In this document: in pieces, positions 33,190 to 44,149 of the stretch
Layout: the number at the start of each line of letters is the position of its first letter
How positions within the stretch are numbered: the first letter of the stretch is position 1
DNA from: Adiantum capillus-veneris
Lineage: Eukaryota; Streptophyta; Polypodiopsida; Polypodiales; Pteridaceae
Length of the DNA stretch: 64,000 nucleotides
NCBI GenBank assembly: GCA_014529385.2
Contig: CM043970.1
Coordinates: 69,460,567 to 69,524,566 of the forward strand
Direction: 5' to 3'
Notes under the pieces: generated by a model
What the model was told of the DNA's origin: nothing
What the model saw: the letters and a program-made list of their open reading frames with translations, nothing else
Database searches by the model: none
Program-made: the position numbers and the translations under genes

Positions 33190-35053
33190 TCATTCATCAC
33201 CAGTCTTGTCTACTCGTCTTCTTAGGTCATCGGCTTCATTGGCCTCTCTGACTTGTTTCCACAATTCGTAAAGACCATCTATCTCTTTACAATCCTCAGA
33301 TATAGCTTGCTGAAATCCCTCGGAAGAGTTATCCGTGGTATTCAGTACTATCCTTGGTTCTAATGCTGGGTCTTTGAGTTTTAGTCTGTGCTCATGACTA
33401 GAATCTGGCTCTTTTAGTTCCTGGTTTGGTGGAATTACTTGTGTAGGCATGACACGGATCACATCCTCAGGTTTTGCACCTGGTGGTTCTAGTAAAGCTT
33501 GGGCTGTTTGGATCATTTTATGGCACATTTCAAACCTTTGCTTTTCTAGTTCTGTATAGGGATATGTCATCCACCTGTGTTCTTGGGTTTGGTTGTTTTT
33601 GAGCCTCGCATCATAGGCTTTCAAGAGGGCATCTAATGCGTCATTAACCTTCTCTGCCAACACAGATCCTCCTGAACTAGCACTTCTCAGTTTCTCATCC
33701 GTGGATGGTTCTTCTAGAGGTTTAACCATCTGTGTAAGAGAAGGTGCCTCCTTTTCCTCATGTTGTTTTATCTTCTCCTGAGCTTCGGTAAGCTTCTCAG
33801 CTAGGGATTTTTTCTCTCGTTCCCTGCGAGCTTTCATCCTAGTCTTTCTAGCTTTCCAACTATTTCGTTTGCTCTTGGTTTTCTGACTAGGTGCGTCTGT
33901 CTTTGGTCCATCATTTGTCTTTGGACTCGTGTCACTTTCCGTGTTCTTTGTCTCTGGATTCTCATCAGCTTTCTTTTGGGCTTGTGCTCTCGTAACCACT
34001 TGAAGTGGTACAACATTTTCATTTTCTGAGCTACTAGGGAGCTGAACAATCCCTGATACATTTGTCGTGATTTTCCTGATTTGGTTTGGGTTTTTCGGGC
34101 AATCGGGGATCAAGTGAGTGATTCCACACTCAAGACAATAGGCATTTACTTCAATGATCTCCGTACAAGGACGTTGTTTGACCAAGTGGTTGTCACGACT
34201 TTTGTGACAATCTGTCTCTGGTTGAGGAGATTCTTTTAGCATTTCCTCTTGGCTATAATCAAGCTCTAACCTAGATAAGCCGCTATTTGCAATGAATCGC
34301 AATGTATTTTCATCTATTTCATACCTTCTTTCTTTCGACTGAAACCCAGGAGGTGGCGGTTGTACCGGCCTCACCACTCCATGTGTTTCTCTCACATTTT
34401 GTTGCTTCGAAGGGTAATACTTACTTTGGTTGCTATACCACATTGTAGCTGGTACTGGCGTTGGTTTATTTGATGCTTCCATCATTGGCATGTATCTCAT
34501 GTCTACCGGCATTCTAGCACCTGGCAGCGGAGGTTGTTGTCCTAAGACAAGCTATGGCCTTAAAACTCCTACTGGTCTTGGCGCATTCCCCGTAATGTAT
34601 CTAGGTGGAGTAGGTGCTTCTGGAACAGGTTGTATATACCTCTCCCTAGCATTTTCCATGCTATAATAGCACTCTTCCCCCGTATGGTTCGTCCATTTTC
34701 TCTCAATTTCACACCACTTCAGCTCTCCCGAATCAGACCTTACAAGAGGAATCAACCTCTTCACCAAGTCGTCGATAAGCTTTTCTTGATCAATAGGTGT
34801 CGTTGGCTTGGCAATGGGCTCACTTATCTGTGAAACACTGTGCTGAGAGGATGTGTCATCTCCTTGACTCTTTAAGTCCTTTTCTTTGTATGCCTCACAG
34901 TTATCCACTAGATAAAGAGCTTCTTTGATCGACTCGTTTAGCGTCATCCTCCTTATCATATGCAAATCCTTCTGAAGGCCCGCATGTCTCATTCCCTGGA
35001 CAAAGATTAGCATCAGTCATGCTTGCGTAGGTAATTCCGCTCTCGGACAGAGC
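33190..35053 (-). pseudogene. gag, C-terminal part (nucleocapsid and coiled coil)
   Basis: Continues gag after the nested DNA element. G-M-R-H-A-G-L-Q-K-D-L and a helical region give way to a Pro-rich stretch. A zinc-knuckle-like C-L-E-C-G-I-T-H-L-I-P-D-C follows (about 34145-34105; CCHC with one residue fewer than usual before His). Then comes a Lys/Arg/Glu-rich helix (R-R-E-R-E-K-K-S-L-A-E-K-L) and a C-terminal linker. In-frame stops: TGA at 35019-35017 and TAG at 34554-34552, both explicable as CGA or CAG changes. Otherwise the frame is open over 1.8 kb. Confidence 0.8.
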
Positions 35054-35057
35054 TTAA

Positions 35058-36386
35058 CACTAGGTTGGTAACCTAACAGGACATAAAAGTGTCCTTTCAG
35101 GGTTTTGAAAAAAACCTCCAAAACCATAGTAGATCCACTCATTTTGTAAAATCCTTTTATGAGGTTATAGTTCAAGGCCTACTACACATGGAAAAAATAA
35201 GAAACTTGTAAAATTTCTCATCTTTTGGTCACACCAAGCCTCCAAAGTTGATGGACCAGTACATTTTCATCAAAACAGTCATTTCTTACGTTTTGTTGCA
35301 TAAAAATAAGATTAGGGATTTTTGTAGGACTTGAGATAAATTCCCTGGTTAACTTCAATGGGTTGGTGATTAGAACATATGATTGCTTCTCACTCACTAT
35401 TTTTTGTTTTGCCAAAAGAAATAGGTACAAAAAAGTTGAATTTTTATCATTCTGCAAACCTATCATCAAAGTTTCTATAGCCACGCTCAATACAAATAAT
35501 ATATGCATGTTTTCTTAGTTCCCTATTGTCCTTTAGGTTCATAAGGATCCATGGAGCATGTCAAAAGAATAATACATCTCTTACCAAGGGGAATCTTGGG
35601 GACAAAGATGAAGTGCTAAATACAGCAAACATGAAAAAACTGGGTTCAACATTATGAGTTGTAGAATCCCATAGAAACTATTCAATATCTAGCCAAATTT
35701 GATCCTTATGACTAGATATGGTTACTACCTACAAAATGCATGTAGTTGTCACAAGAAACTAACAATATTGAAAAAGCTATACTTGATATACTAGAATGTT
35801 TCGTTTTCTTCTATAATTGAAAAAATCAACCATCGTTGTCTACTATGCAAAATAGGGTATTAGGTGCCCCAAAACTCAAGGAATATTAGCTTTATGTTAC
35901 AATATGCGACATAGAAAATCAAAACTGCATTTGGATATCATGAAAGCCACCAAAAAAATCATAGAAGAGCTAAAATTGGCTAAAAAACAGGATTTTATAA
36001 TTTTTGTAATTTGGTCATAACTTACAACTTTAACATTTATTTCTCCCTAGTAGCATCAGGACATGTTGAGGACTACTAAAGATAGTTCTCTATCATTATA
36101 GACCTCATAAACATGAGTTCTAGAGTGGTATAGTTGCAAAAAGCCAAAAACAGGACCCGTTTTTTCACACAGTTTAGGTTATGAAATGTTGTGCAAGGAC
36201 AAGGTTAAAGATGGAATTGATATTCCAAAAAAATGTCGAGTTTTTTTCAGCTCATGAGACAACTTTCTAGATAGATAGCACCTCAAAATCCATTTTGAAA
36301 ATCTTGACATAATTCAAGGAAAATGGTCACTTAACAGGACATAAAAGTGTCCCAGGACATAAAAGTGTCCCATTACCAACCTAGTG
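35058..36386. mobile_element. 1.33-kb DNA element inserted at TTAA inside gag
   Basis: Terminal inverted repeats CACTAGGTTGGTAA (35058 and its reverse complement ending 36386) flanked by TTAA on both sides (35054-35057, 36387-36390). A subterminal palindromic unit GGACATAAAAGTGTCC occurs once at the left and twice in tandem at the right. There is no coding capacity. A TTAA target with a clean 4-bp duplication is typical of piggyBac-type transposition, though the CACTA start recalls another superfamily; the class is unsettled. Removing the element and one TTAA restores the gag frame. Confidence 0.88.
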
Positions 36387-36390
36387 TTAA

Positions 36391-37237
36391 CATATCTCTT
36401 GAGACGTAATGATGCTTTGCGTACTGATTCATCCTCTTTCTGTTTGAATCTATGGATTTGCGAGACCGTGTTGTGAGCAATGTCTTTTGGCGAGAATTCT
36501 TCAATAAACTCCTCAAACAGCTCATCTAGGGTCTCAAAATCCCATATTTCCACCGAGTCGAACCATGTAGCTGCAATATCTTCTAGAGTCAATCCAAATC
36601 CCGCAAACTGTGTTGCAAACTCTGAAACTTCCTCTGCTCTAATCACTCTTCTAAAAGCCGCTATGTGATATCTAGGATCTTTATCTCCGGAGTAGTTTTT
36701 GTTTACCCATTTCGGGACTTGGGATGGTCTAACTCATCGATTGTCTACAAGTCTAACCAGAGACTCTCCCAATCCTTCTCTCGTTATCGCTCTTGAAGGG
36801 AATCCTGGTGGCTCTCTTCTTAGAACTCCTATAGGAACTCTCGTGTTTGGTGGAGGCATTTGTGGTCCTTCATTGACCAAATATCCACCTCTTTCTAGTA
36901 TAGTCTGTGGATTTGTGCTTTCTACAACTCTGTATTCTCGTCCATACTTGTCGAAAACTATAGATCTCCATTGACAGTCGACTCCGTATGTGTAGACATA
37001 TAAGAGCTTGTAATCCGTTATCTCTTCTAGGTATGGATCTAAGCACCTATAAAGATTGACCTCATTGTCTTCAATGTATCTATATAGTCTTTCACTCTCA
37101 TGAACAATCATCCAAACTCTCTCAACAAGATGGATCTTTATCAATTGCAAGTTTGGAAGATCCATTGTGAAAGGATATTCCTCTATCGTCGGGATCTCCA
37201 AGCTTGTGTAATCTGCGTTTGAATCTAGGGTAGACAT
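36391..37237 (-). pseudogene. gag, N-terminal part (capsid)
   Basis: ATG at 37237 (M-S-T-L-D-S-N-A-D-Y) begins 168 codons ending in TGA (36733-36731). The same frame continues with P-K-W-V-N-K-N-Y-S-G-D-K-D-P-R-Y-H and the retrotransposon-gag signature A-A-T-W-F-D-S, then E-E-F-I-E-E-F-S-P-K and Q-K-E-D-E-S-V-R (about 36560-36420), typical of gypsy capsid. It is cut at the TTAA target (36390) by the nested element; removing that element rejoins R-L-K-R-Y-V to the C-terminal part in frame. Confidence 0.85.
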
Positions 37238-39619
37238 GATTTATGGGCTTAAGAGGCTTTTCTTGGTTCAAGTAGACTTAGTCCACTGTGTTCAAGTGCT
37301 TTGGTTAGGGAAAAGTCGAAACTATGTCCAAAACTGCAACCGTTTCGTCACAATTCTCGCAAATTGTCGCTTTCAGACACCCCTGACTTCGGGATGAATT
37401 TTGAGGCCTTAAACGATGTTTTTTTCAAAGTTGAACTAAACGGTTGCCGTATGCATGCATTTAATTCATGTTTTGCACTAAGATCTGTAGAGCCGCTCTC
37501 AAGCTACGTTTTGATATAAAAACTTTTCCGATCCGATACCGTTTGTGAAAGTTATGGACAAAACAGAGAAATGCAGTTTAGAATGGTCAAAATGAGTCCA
37601 AATTCAATTTTGAAAAAAGATTTGGGGTCTCTGTGACACTGTGAACACTTCTGTGTGGTCAAAAGCACAGTTGGACCCTAAAACTGGCCTAGAGACATGC
37701 TACGCGTAGGATGTCTATATGCTCAGAATTGAACAAAATTTGGTCCAGAGACTCCTCTTAAGTCCAATAACACAATGGTATTCTCAGATTTTGGTTTGGA
37801 CCTAAAAATGGCCTTGAGACATCCTACATGTAGGATGTTTTTTTGCTTAGAATGTCTTGAAATTTTCACCCCAGCTTCTCCTTGAGGTGTTGATCACAGT
37901 GGTGTGCTCATAGGTTGGTTTGGAGTCCTAAATCAAGCTGGAGACATCCTATGCGTAGGATGTCTAACTGCTCAGATTTTGTCCAAACTTGCACTGTAGC
38001 TTCCCCTTGATGTGCTAAACTCACAGCTATTTTTACTTTTTGATTCTGACACCTATAGGTTGGTCAAATGATCAAGAATCTGTTTCAAAAGCCTGATGTT
38101 TGTTCTGATGAATTCCTAAGTCAAATCAACTCCAAATTGGACTAAATTTGCCTAGGAGGCTTGCCTAAGGCTATATGACAGCATGGTATGGTCACAGTAG
38201 AATTTTGGTTTCAGAATTAGGAAGTAGACATCCTACGCGTAGGATGTCTTTTTGCTCAGAATTGCCCCAAATTTAACCACAGACTCTCCTTAAGGTGTTG
38301 ATCACTGGGGTATGCTCAAAATTTTGTTTAGAGTCCAAAATCACACATAAGACATACTACGCGTAGAATGTCTTTTTGGCTTGTTTGACCCCATACTTGT
38401 CCCACAGCTTCCCCTTGATGTCAGCAACCCAATGCTATGCTTAGATTTTAATTTGGATGTCAAAAGACCCCAAACTAGCTGTTCTTGCCTTTTTTAGTCA
38501 AAAATACTAAAGTCTGCTTAAAACCCAATTTTCTCACCCAAATGAGCTGAAAACTCTCACATGCACTCAAAACATCATGAATAACATGCACATGAAGTCA
38601 CCCTATGCTTTGGTCTCAAAAATTATGCCTTGGCACCAGATGTCTGGCAATTTTCGTCTTTTGGTCTTGATCTGTCAAAATTTGGTCAAATTTTCACTTT
38701 CCAGGTGAAAATAGGGTAAAACCTACCTTCTAAACACACTGGTAACCTCAGATTTTCAAAATTTCCACCATATCACGTTGTAGACATCCTACACGTAGGA
38801 TGTCTATTGCTGATTTTTTGAGACTGAAGTGTCCCTGATGCTTCCTTATGCTCTCAGCAAGTGCAATTATGCTTCACAATTGCAAAAACATGCAAAAATA
38901 ACTCAATTTAAGCCTTTTCTGAAATTTTAAGATTTCTGACTCTGCCTTTTGGCTTTTGGTCAACAAAAATAGGGAAAATCACCCAAGTCAATATGTTACT
39001 AGGGTAAAACCTACCCTCTGAACCCACTGGTGCAGTCAAAATTTTCAAATTTGGTCTCCAGAACCCCCTTGAGACATCCTACGCGTAGGATGTCTATGTT
39101 TACAGAATTGCAATTTTTCTTCACAGAACCCTTGCAAATGCTCTTTTATATGCACAACATCAGTCAGTCATACTAAAATATCCACAAAAGCTTGTTTAAT
39201 GCATTTTTACCCTCAAAAGCACACTTTTCCGTGATTTCAAATGCAATCAAGCTTTTTAGCAAATCATTCAATACTGAATAGCTCTAGATCAAAATCGGAT
39301 CACTTACCTAAAGCTACTCATACAAATCATATGGGGTTTTGCATCTATGAGTAGAAAAACGCTTCATTGCCACACACAGACTAGTAAATGCTTTTATCAC
39401 CTCACAAATCACTCGACCACCAACAACTACTCTAATCCACAGATCCTAACTAAACCTATCTAGCCGCAGACCCTCGGCAAGACACACGCTTCCTGGCTAT
39501 CCACTTGATCGCGGAATATCCTCTTCCGGATTCACTTAAGGAAAACGCTTTCTTTAGCCGAAACTAAATCACGCAAACATCACACGAGTGTTAGTAGGAA
39601 ACCTACTTAGGTCCTTGTG
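37238..39619 (-). other. Leader of the Athila-like element
   Basis: 2.4 kb between the primer site and the gag ATG with no ORF of note. Apart from the palindrome set, it contains loosely repeated blocks such as AGGGTAAAACCTACC (38716 and 39003) and CTCCTTAAGGTGTTGATCAC-like strings, so it was probably built by tandem amplification. Packaging or dimerisation signals are expected in such a leader. Confidence 0.6.
37693..39095. repeat. Seven copies of a 24-bp palindrome in the retroelement leader
   Basis: The half-site is AGACATCCTACG followed by its own reverse complement. Copies start at 37693, 37817, 37942, 38226, 38350, 38782 and 39072. They are conserved to 1-3 mismatches while intervening sequence is diverged, though often with GCTCAGAAT and a short Thr-codon-like run after each. 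Spacings are 124, 125, 284, 124, 432 and 290 bp. All lie in the untranslated leader between the primer site and gag. Half-copies occur in the LTRs. Confidence 0.9.
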
Positions 39620-39637
39620 TCCCCGGCAACGGCGCCA
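39620..39637 (-). other. Primer-binding site, tRNA-Asp type
   Basis: The minus strand reads TGGCGCCGTTGCCGGGGA, the complement of the 3' end of plant tRNA-Asp, one base from the LTR terminus at 39639. This primer is typical of Athila-type gypsy elements. Confidence 0.9.
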
Positions 39638-39638
39638 A

Positions 39639-40594
39639 TGTTGGACGGGCGAGACTCACACACCCATGAAGTGCATGGAAACACTACCTAGATCAACATA
39701 ATGTCAATCGAGGACACAGATGACATGATAGGCACACGGAGGAAATCTCTTAAGCTTGTCAGGATGAGACCGTCCTACACATACAACACTCTGGAAGGCC
39801 AACTAAACCACAATCAAGAACCTCACTGCTCTCAACTACACCACCTAGCCACATACACACATACGGAAGGTAACTCGCCTAATCATGCCAGATTTATACA
39901 AAACTTAAGGAAAACCATCCCCTCACTAGGATACACCTGTCCCTAAGCATCTACACTCAAAACCCTCACTCTAAATGCGTCTGCGGAAAACGCGTAGGAT
40001 GACAGAGCTGAATTTTGAAAGTGTCCGAAACTAAAATTTATGAGTACCTATGCGTAGCTTACGTTGCCAGGATTCTATAGACTACTAGCACGCAGAAAAC
40101 AAACATCGTGTGATACACTTACGGCCACAAATAGCTCGTAGATGCGTCGACGTGTGCGCTTCGTCTCGCGTGGAATGGTTGGCGTTGTCGCGTAGCTCTC
40201 CTCGAGCCTACAACAATGGTGCAGTCGGATCTCCAATGTGCTGAGCGAGCTGGGCATAGCGGGAGGATGAAGCTCATGCTCACTCTCTTTCTCTCTCACA
40301 CACAGTAGACGGCAGCGCTAAAGTTTGATTATGATAAAAGTCCTTTTACAAAATGACCTAGGTACCTTATATACTAAGGCTACCTTAGGTTTAACCAAAA
40401 ATGGGGTTGAAAGGGTCAAATGGCTTTGTATTTACAATCTGTAAGTGTCATTGCACCCCGGCTTCTGAAACTAGAATAACTACTCATTACAAATGACGTT
40501 TATAGCCATAATCCGCAGCATTTCATAACTCGCAAAAGATAAGACTTTGGTACGAAACTTGAGTTATGTTGTGTTGTTGACCCAGCAATCAACA
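39639..40594 (-). repeat. 5' LTR of the Athila-like element
   Basis: 956 bp, TGTTGATTG...CCAACA on the minus strand. Its U3-side 498 bp are present again at 52194-52691 as part of the segmental duplication. Confidence 0.93.
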
Positions 40595-41066
40595 GGGACT
40601 CCTTTTCTTGCATTTGTTGTTCAAGAGTTTTAACCACCCTCTTCGAAGAGGCAACACTCTCTTGTAATGACGTCGTCTTGAGGTGAAGAGCTTGACATTC
40701 GTGCATCCACATATGCAAAGAAGCACCTGCACCCATACAAAACTGCTTGCAATAGCCTAACAAGCCTGCTTCTCCCCTCCCAAGAAATTGAAGAAATGTG
40801 GAAAGGCTATTAAAAGGTGGATGGAAGCGGCTAATAGGATCATAAGGGTACAAATGGGCATCCACCCAAATGTCAACAATGTCATTGGTCTCACAAGCGG
40901 TGTGACGTTTGTGTGATGACCTTTGATCACCCTCACTAGCGGTCTTCGGTGCAAATGCCGTGGGTAAGCGAATATGTATGCTTTTGGTGTGCGGAGTACG
41001 TGGTGGTAGAAGCAAACCATTTGTAATGTCCGTGAGCACCATGGAAGCTGTTGCGTGAGGAAGCAA
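40595..41066 (-). pseudogene. Gene X, 5' exon (interrupted by the LTR retrotransposon)
   Basis: ATG at 41066 opens a frame (M-L-P-H-A-T-A-S-M-V-L) that includes D-I-V-D-I-W-V-D-A-H-L-Y-P-Y, a Cys/Gly-rich C-M-G-A-G-A-S-L-H-M-W-M-H-E-C-Q and a heptad-like helix ending E-Q-Q-M-Q-E-K-E-S. It is cut at 40595 by the element ending at 40594. Removing the element and one GGGAC copy places E-K-E-S in frame with H-I-Q-K-L-T-N-T-I-T-Y-L at 27867, so the coiled-coil-like helix continues across the joint. A pyrimidine-rich leader lies just upstream. A near-identical copy of this exon sits at 52692-53163. Confidence 0.75.
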
Positions 41067-41095
41067 ATGATGAAAAGATAGAGGGGGAAGGGTAG

Positions 41096-41213
41096 AGAGG
41101 TTGAGGAAGATGGGAGGAGAGAAGGAGGGAGGGGGGGAGGGAGAGATTGGGGAGGAGGAGGAAGGTAGGGGTAGGGAGGGAGAGGAGAGGGAGAGGGAGA
41201 GAGGAAGGAGGAG
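41096..41213 (-). promoter_or_regulatory. Pyrimidine-rich leader of gene X
   Basis: On the minus strand this is a run of about 118 bases of almost only C and T, ending 30 bp before the gene X ATG. CT-rich tracts near transcription starts are common in plant promoters and 5' UTRs. Copied at 53193-53310. The long antisense ORFs here reflect the low complexity only. Confidence 0.45.
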
Positions 41214-41810
41214 AGAACAAAATGTTTATTACTTTTTGGGGGAAAATATTTTTGAAAAAAATAGACTTTCTAAGCTTGTGGGTTAAAAAATGGGTCAAAA
41301 AATGATTTTTGGATATGTATATATGTTGGGAGGGAGTTTTAAAAGTCAAATTTTGACTCTTTGTGACCCACGTTTTTGCTGATGTGGACACACCCCTATG
41401 CTTCCTTCACTTTAAAAAAAGCTAGAGAGATAAATGAACCCTTTAGGTCCACATCCTACATTTGTCTAAAAAAAAGGCTAGAAAAGCCTACTCAAAACTA
41501 CCTCCTTCAATGCCCTTGCCCCCTAAACCCCACACAACATTAGCCTTAATCCCTAAAAATTAAGATTCCTTACAAGGTCCATGCAAGGTTCATATTTCTC
41601 CTAATGACACACTAGCTCTATGAGATTGCATACATTTTTTATACATAGGCAATACCCAGGTCCCGACCTAATTCATGAAGATAGCATCCTAAAATTTATT
41701 TACCTTGGCCTTTAGTTGAGTACATGAGTGTTTCTCTTCTTTCAGTGAGTAACAAAACTCTTTCCACCTATGTAAGATTGCAAGTTGTGAAGCTAGTACT
41801 TTGGATTTCA

Positions 41811-42251
41811 TCAGAATCTCATGGCGAGGTTCAAAATCATCTTTAGTGTATCTCCATTGCCATGGAATCTTGACAAATCATAATGGCTGCCTTGGACTAG
41901 AAAATACGCAAAGTTAATGTACCCAAATTGGCTACAACCACATAGAGAATCTATAGAGGGTGCTGTGTTATGGAGTCCTTTATTCACAACCCATGCACAA
42001 AGCCTATTATTCTCGAATCCCAATTGGTATCGGTTCAATTGTTTTGGAAGGGTAATTAACAAGATCTTCAAGTTGTATGAATTGATGCCAATTTGGTTTT
42101 CTTTTTTTTTGCAAAACTCACAATGGTGAGTGGATATATCCAAAAAACTACATATTCGTGTTGTGCTCGTGACGAGCCATGGCCACTTCAATGGATCACA
42201 TAGATACATTGGTTGATGGGAGAGCCACCCCACAACCATGGATGAACCCAT
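41811..42251 (-). other. 146-codon ORF, no function assigned
   Basis: Open in both duplicated copies (also 54347-53907), with one residue difference. Because the duplication is recent this is not evidence of selection. No signal peptide, membrane segment or motif is convincing. 41400-41800 and 42252-42540 hold nothing recognisable. Confidence 0.25.
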
Positions 42252-42542
42252 AATTTCACCTTTGCACGTCTGTTATTATGGTTCCCAAGGTTATGCTCCA
42301 CTCCTCTGAGTTCCTTTGCCTTCCAACGGCAATGATCATTGACCTGCTTCCTTGGACTATCTCTGCGAACTTACCTACTTCCAAGGAGTTCTCAAAGAAA
42401 TGACAATTCCTTGTCTTCCAAATCTATACTATTATAAAAGGGGGAGTGATTCTAGCTCCCTCCTCCGCACACGTGCCGCCTCTTCAGTCGGCCAGTGTGC
42501 TCTACAGCCAACGTGCTCAGTGAGAGAGAAAATCCTACACGA

Positions 42543-42543
42543 G

Positions 42544-42620
<77 letters not shown>
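42543..42620. repeat. (GA)n microsatellite
   Basis: About 75 bp of GA with one interruption (CAAAG). Long Leu-Ser or Arg-Glu ORFs crossing it are artefacts. The duplicate at 54645-54725 has gained a (CA)n run. Confidence 0.95.
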
Positions 42621-42639
42621 GCGGCCAAAGGCCGCGGGC

Positions 42640-43670
42640 AGTACTAGTGTGTTTAAAGTAGCAATACCTTGCGATTTGTGTAACAATGAGCAATGCTTGT
42701 TTTTTAAATGTCTTCCCTCCCAATTTTTCGAGGGTTTTTGGACACATTTGAAGATCTTGCCTGCCAAACCACAGATTATCAGACACTCCTTGAATAGATG
42801 ATAGAGGTCTTTACAAGCCGTTCTGCAGAGCATCTGTCTAGACCAATTCCCTTGTTAAGGACCTTCACTCTAATTGGCATGGCTCCCTGTTTCACCTTCC
42901 ATAAGAAAACCTTCATCCCATGCGGCCATTGAGGGCGCCATATGTTCTTTATGACTGTCTCCCATCTTAACCCTGGCCATTGTTGCCCCATTGCTTATAG
43001 AGCGAGGAGAACCAACCTTGTGATTCCATGATGGTGAGATATAAATCTTTAGTTTGAGATTTCAAGAAATATTTGTTCACAGGCCAGCGCCAAGATTTCC
43101 ACTCGATCTTGGATTCACTGTCCAACCACTCGAGCTTGGATTCATAGTCCAGCAGATACCACCTATTGAGTCATTCTAGAGCTGGACTAGTCAAAAATCT
43201 TTTTGACCCACCAAGACTAAACTGGCAGGCTAGCCGGTATGTTTCTTTCCAAAAGCCTCTGTTGTAGTCCCATAATTGGCCTATATATTTAAAAACCTTG
43301 TTATTAACCTTTTTGGCAACTTCCCTCCAGAAAGACTCAGAAGGATGCCTCCAACCTTAGAGATCCCTGGGGACCATTGAGATAAAGAGTTGTGAAATCA
43401 CCTTGTAATCTCTCACCATTCCAAAGCCTTCGTTGCTCTGTTGTAGTTTTGACTAAGCTCGCTTGTCATACCGTACCCCCATGTTTTAGGATGGTCCACT
43501 GTGGGGCCAACAACTTGTCGTGCAAGTGTATTTTGAAGCTCTCCATAATATCCTTGGCCAAATTTTAATGAATACTTTTGTTTATGAACCCTTCTAGTTT
43601 CATGTAGTATCAAAATACTTCTCTTGGTTTGGATGCTATTGTATGGGTTTTGTGGTAGAAAGGTCATGCT
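42640..43670 (-). pseudogene. Non-LTR retrotransposon (LINE) 3' part with RT zinc-binding domain
   Basis: The segment 42991-42780 reads W-E-T-V-I-K-N-I-W, P-H-G-M-K-V-F-L-W-K-V and L-N-K-G-I-G. After a frameshift come L-C-R-T-A-C-K-D-L-Y-H-L-F-K-E-C. This matches the zf-RVT pattern (P-K-V-K-x-F-x-W ... C-x-x-C ... H-L-F-x-x-C) found at the C-terminus of plant LINE ORF2. Upstream, 43667-43413 and the following stop-ridden frames may be the tail of the RT region (S-Q-N-Y-N-R-A-T-K-A-L-E-W), with lower certainty. The same relic occurs at 54750-55775 through the duplication. Confidence 0.65.
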
Positions 43671-44149
43671 TTTGATCTCACATTGGTTATTAGTACATTC
43701 TTAGAAGTGGCCATCACCAAGTAGGCTGGCACAAATTGAAGCAATTTCTTTAAGTGGAATCTCTAGGATATGCTTTACTTGCAAAGGAAATGAAAAGTGA
43801 ACGAGGTGTGTGCAGATCTTGGGGAGGTAGGAATGTGGAGAACACAATGGCATGCAACAAAGGAATCCCTGCAGAAGGCAGGGTGTGGCAAGTGTCGCGC
43901 GACAAGTTAGGGGCCAAGAAACTGTAATTTTTCAATGCAAGAACTCAACAATAGTGCAACGATTTCCAAGCAGTGGAGTGGTCAACGTGGAAGGCATTGT
44001 GTGAACCGTGAGGTCGTGAGGTTGATTTGAGATCTTGCATTACTATTTCAAAGTTGCATCCTACACTAGATGTTGTTTCTTCCTTCTTCTTCATCTTCTT
44101 TAATGCTATGTGAGGTGCAGCGGAAGTGAATGTTGAACTTTGCTCAAGA

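Larger units (their letters stand above)
27873..40594 (-). mobile_element. Athila-like non-autonomous LTR retrotransposon, 12.7 kb
   Basis: Both LTRs are exactly 956 bp (27873-28828 and 39639-40594), start TGTTGA, end CCAACA, and differ at a few per cent of positions. The TSD GGGAC is perfect (27868-27872, 40595-40599). Primer site: tRNA-Asp, as in Athila-type elements. Polypurine tract: AGAAGGGGGGAA next to the 3' LTR. Order in sense: 5' LTR, 2.4-kb leader with palindromes, gag, protease, a second ORF with Trp-Pro-Lys repeats, an unassigned spacer, a captured helicase fragment, 3' LTR. No RT, RNase H or integrase motif is visible on either strand, so it must have used another element's enzymes. 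Gag and protease lie in one frame interrupted by isolated stops. A DNA element is nested at 35058-36386. Confidence 0.92.

Noticed and set aside
33834-34061. 75-residue basic ORF inside gag
   Set aside because: An out-of-frame shadow of the Lys/Arg-rich gag helix.
41101-41286. Plus-strand Glu/Arg/Gly ORF
   Set aside because: Antisense of the CT-rich leader; low complexity, and duplicated only because the segment is duplicated.
19680-41360. Terminal inverted repeats for the four-gene block
   Set aside because: The A/T-rich stretches (for example ATTTTTTGACC at both sides) are too weak and low-complexity to define ends.
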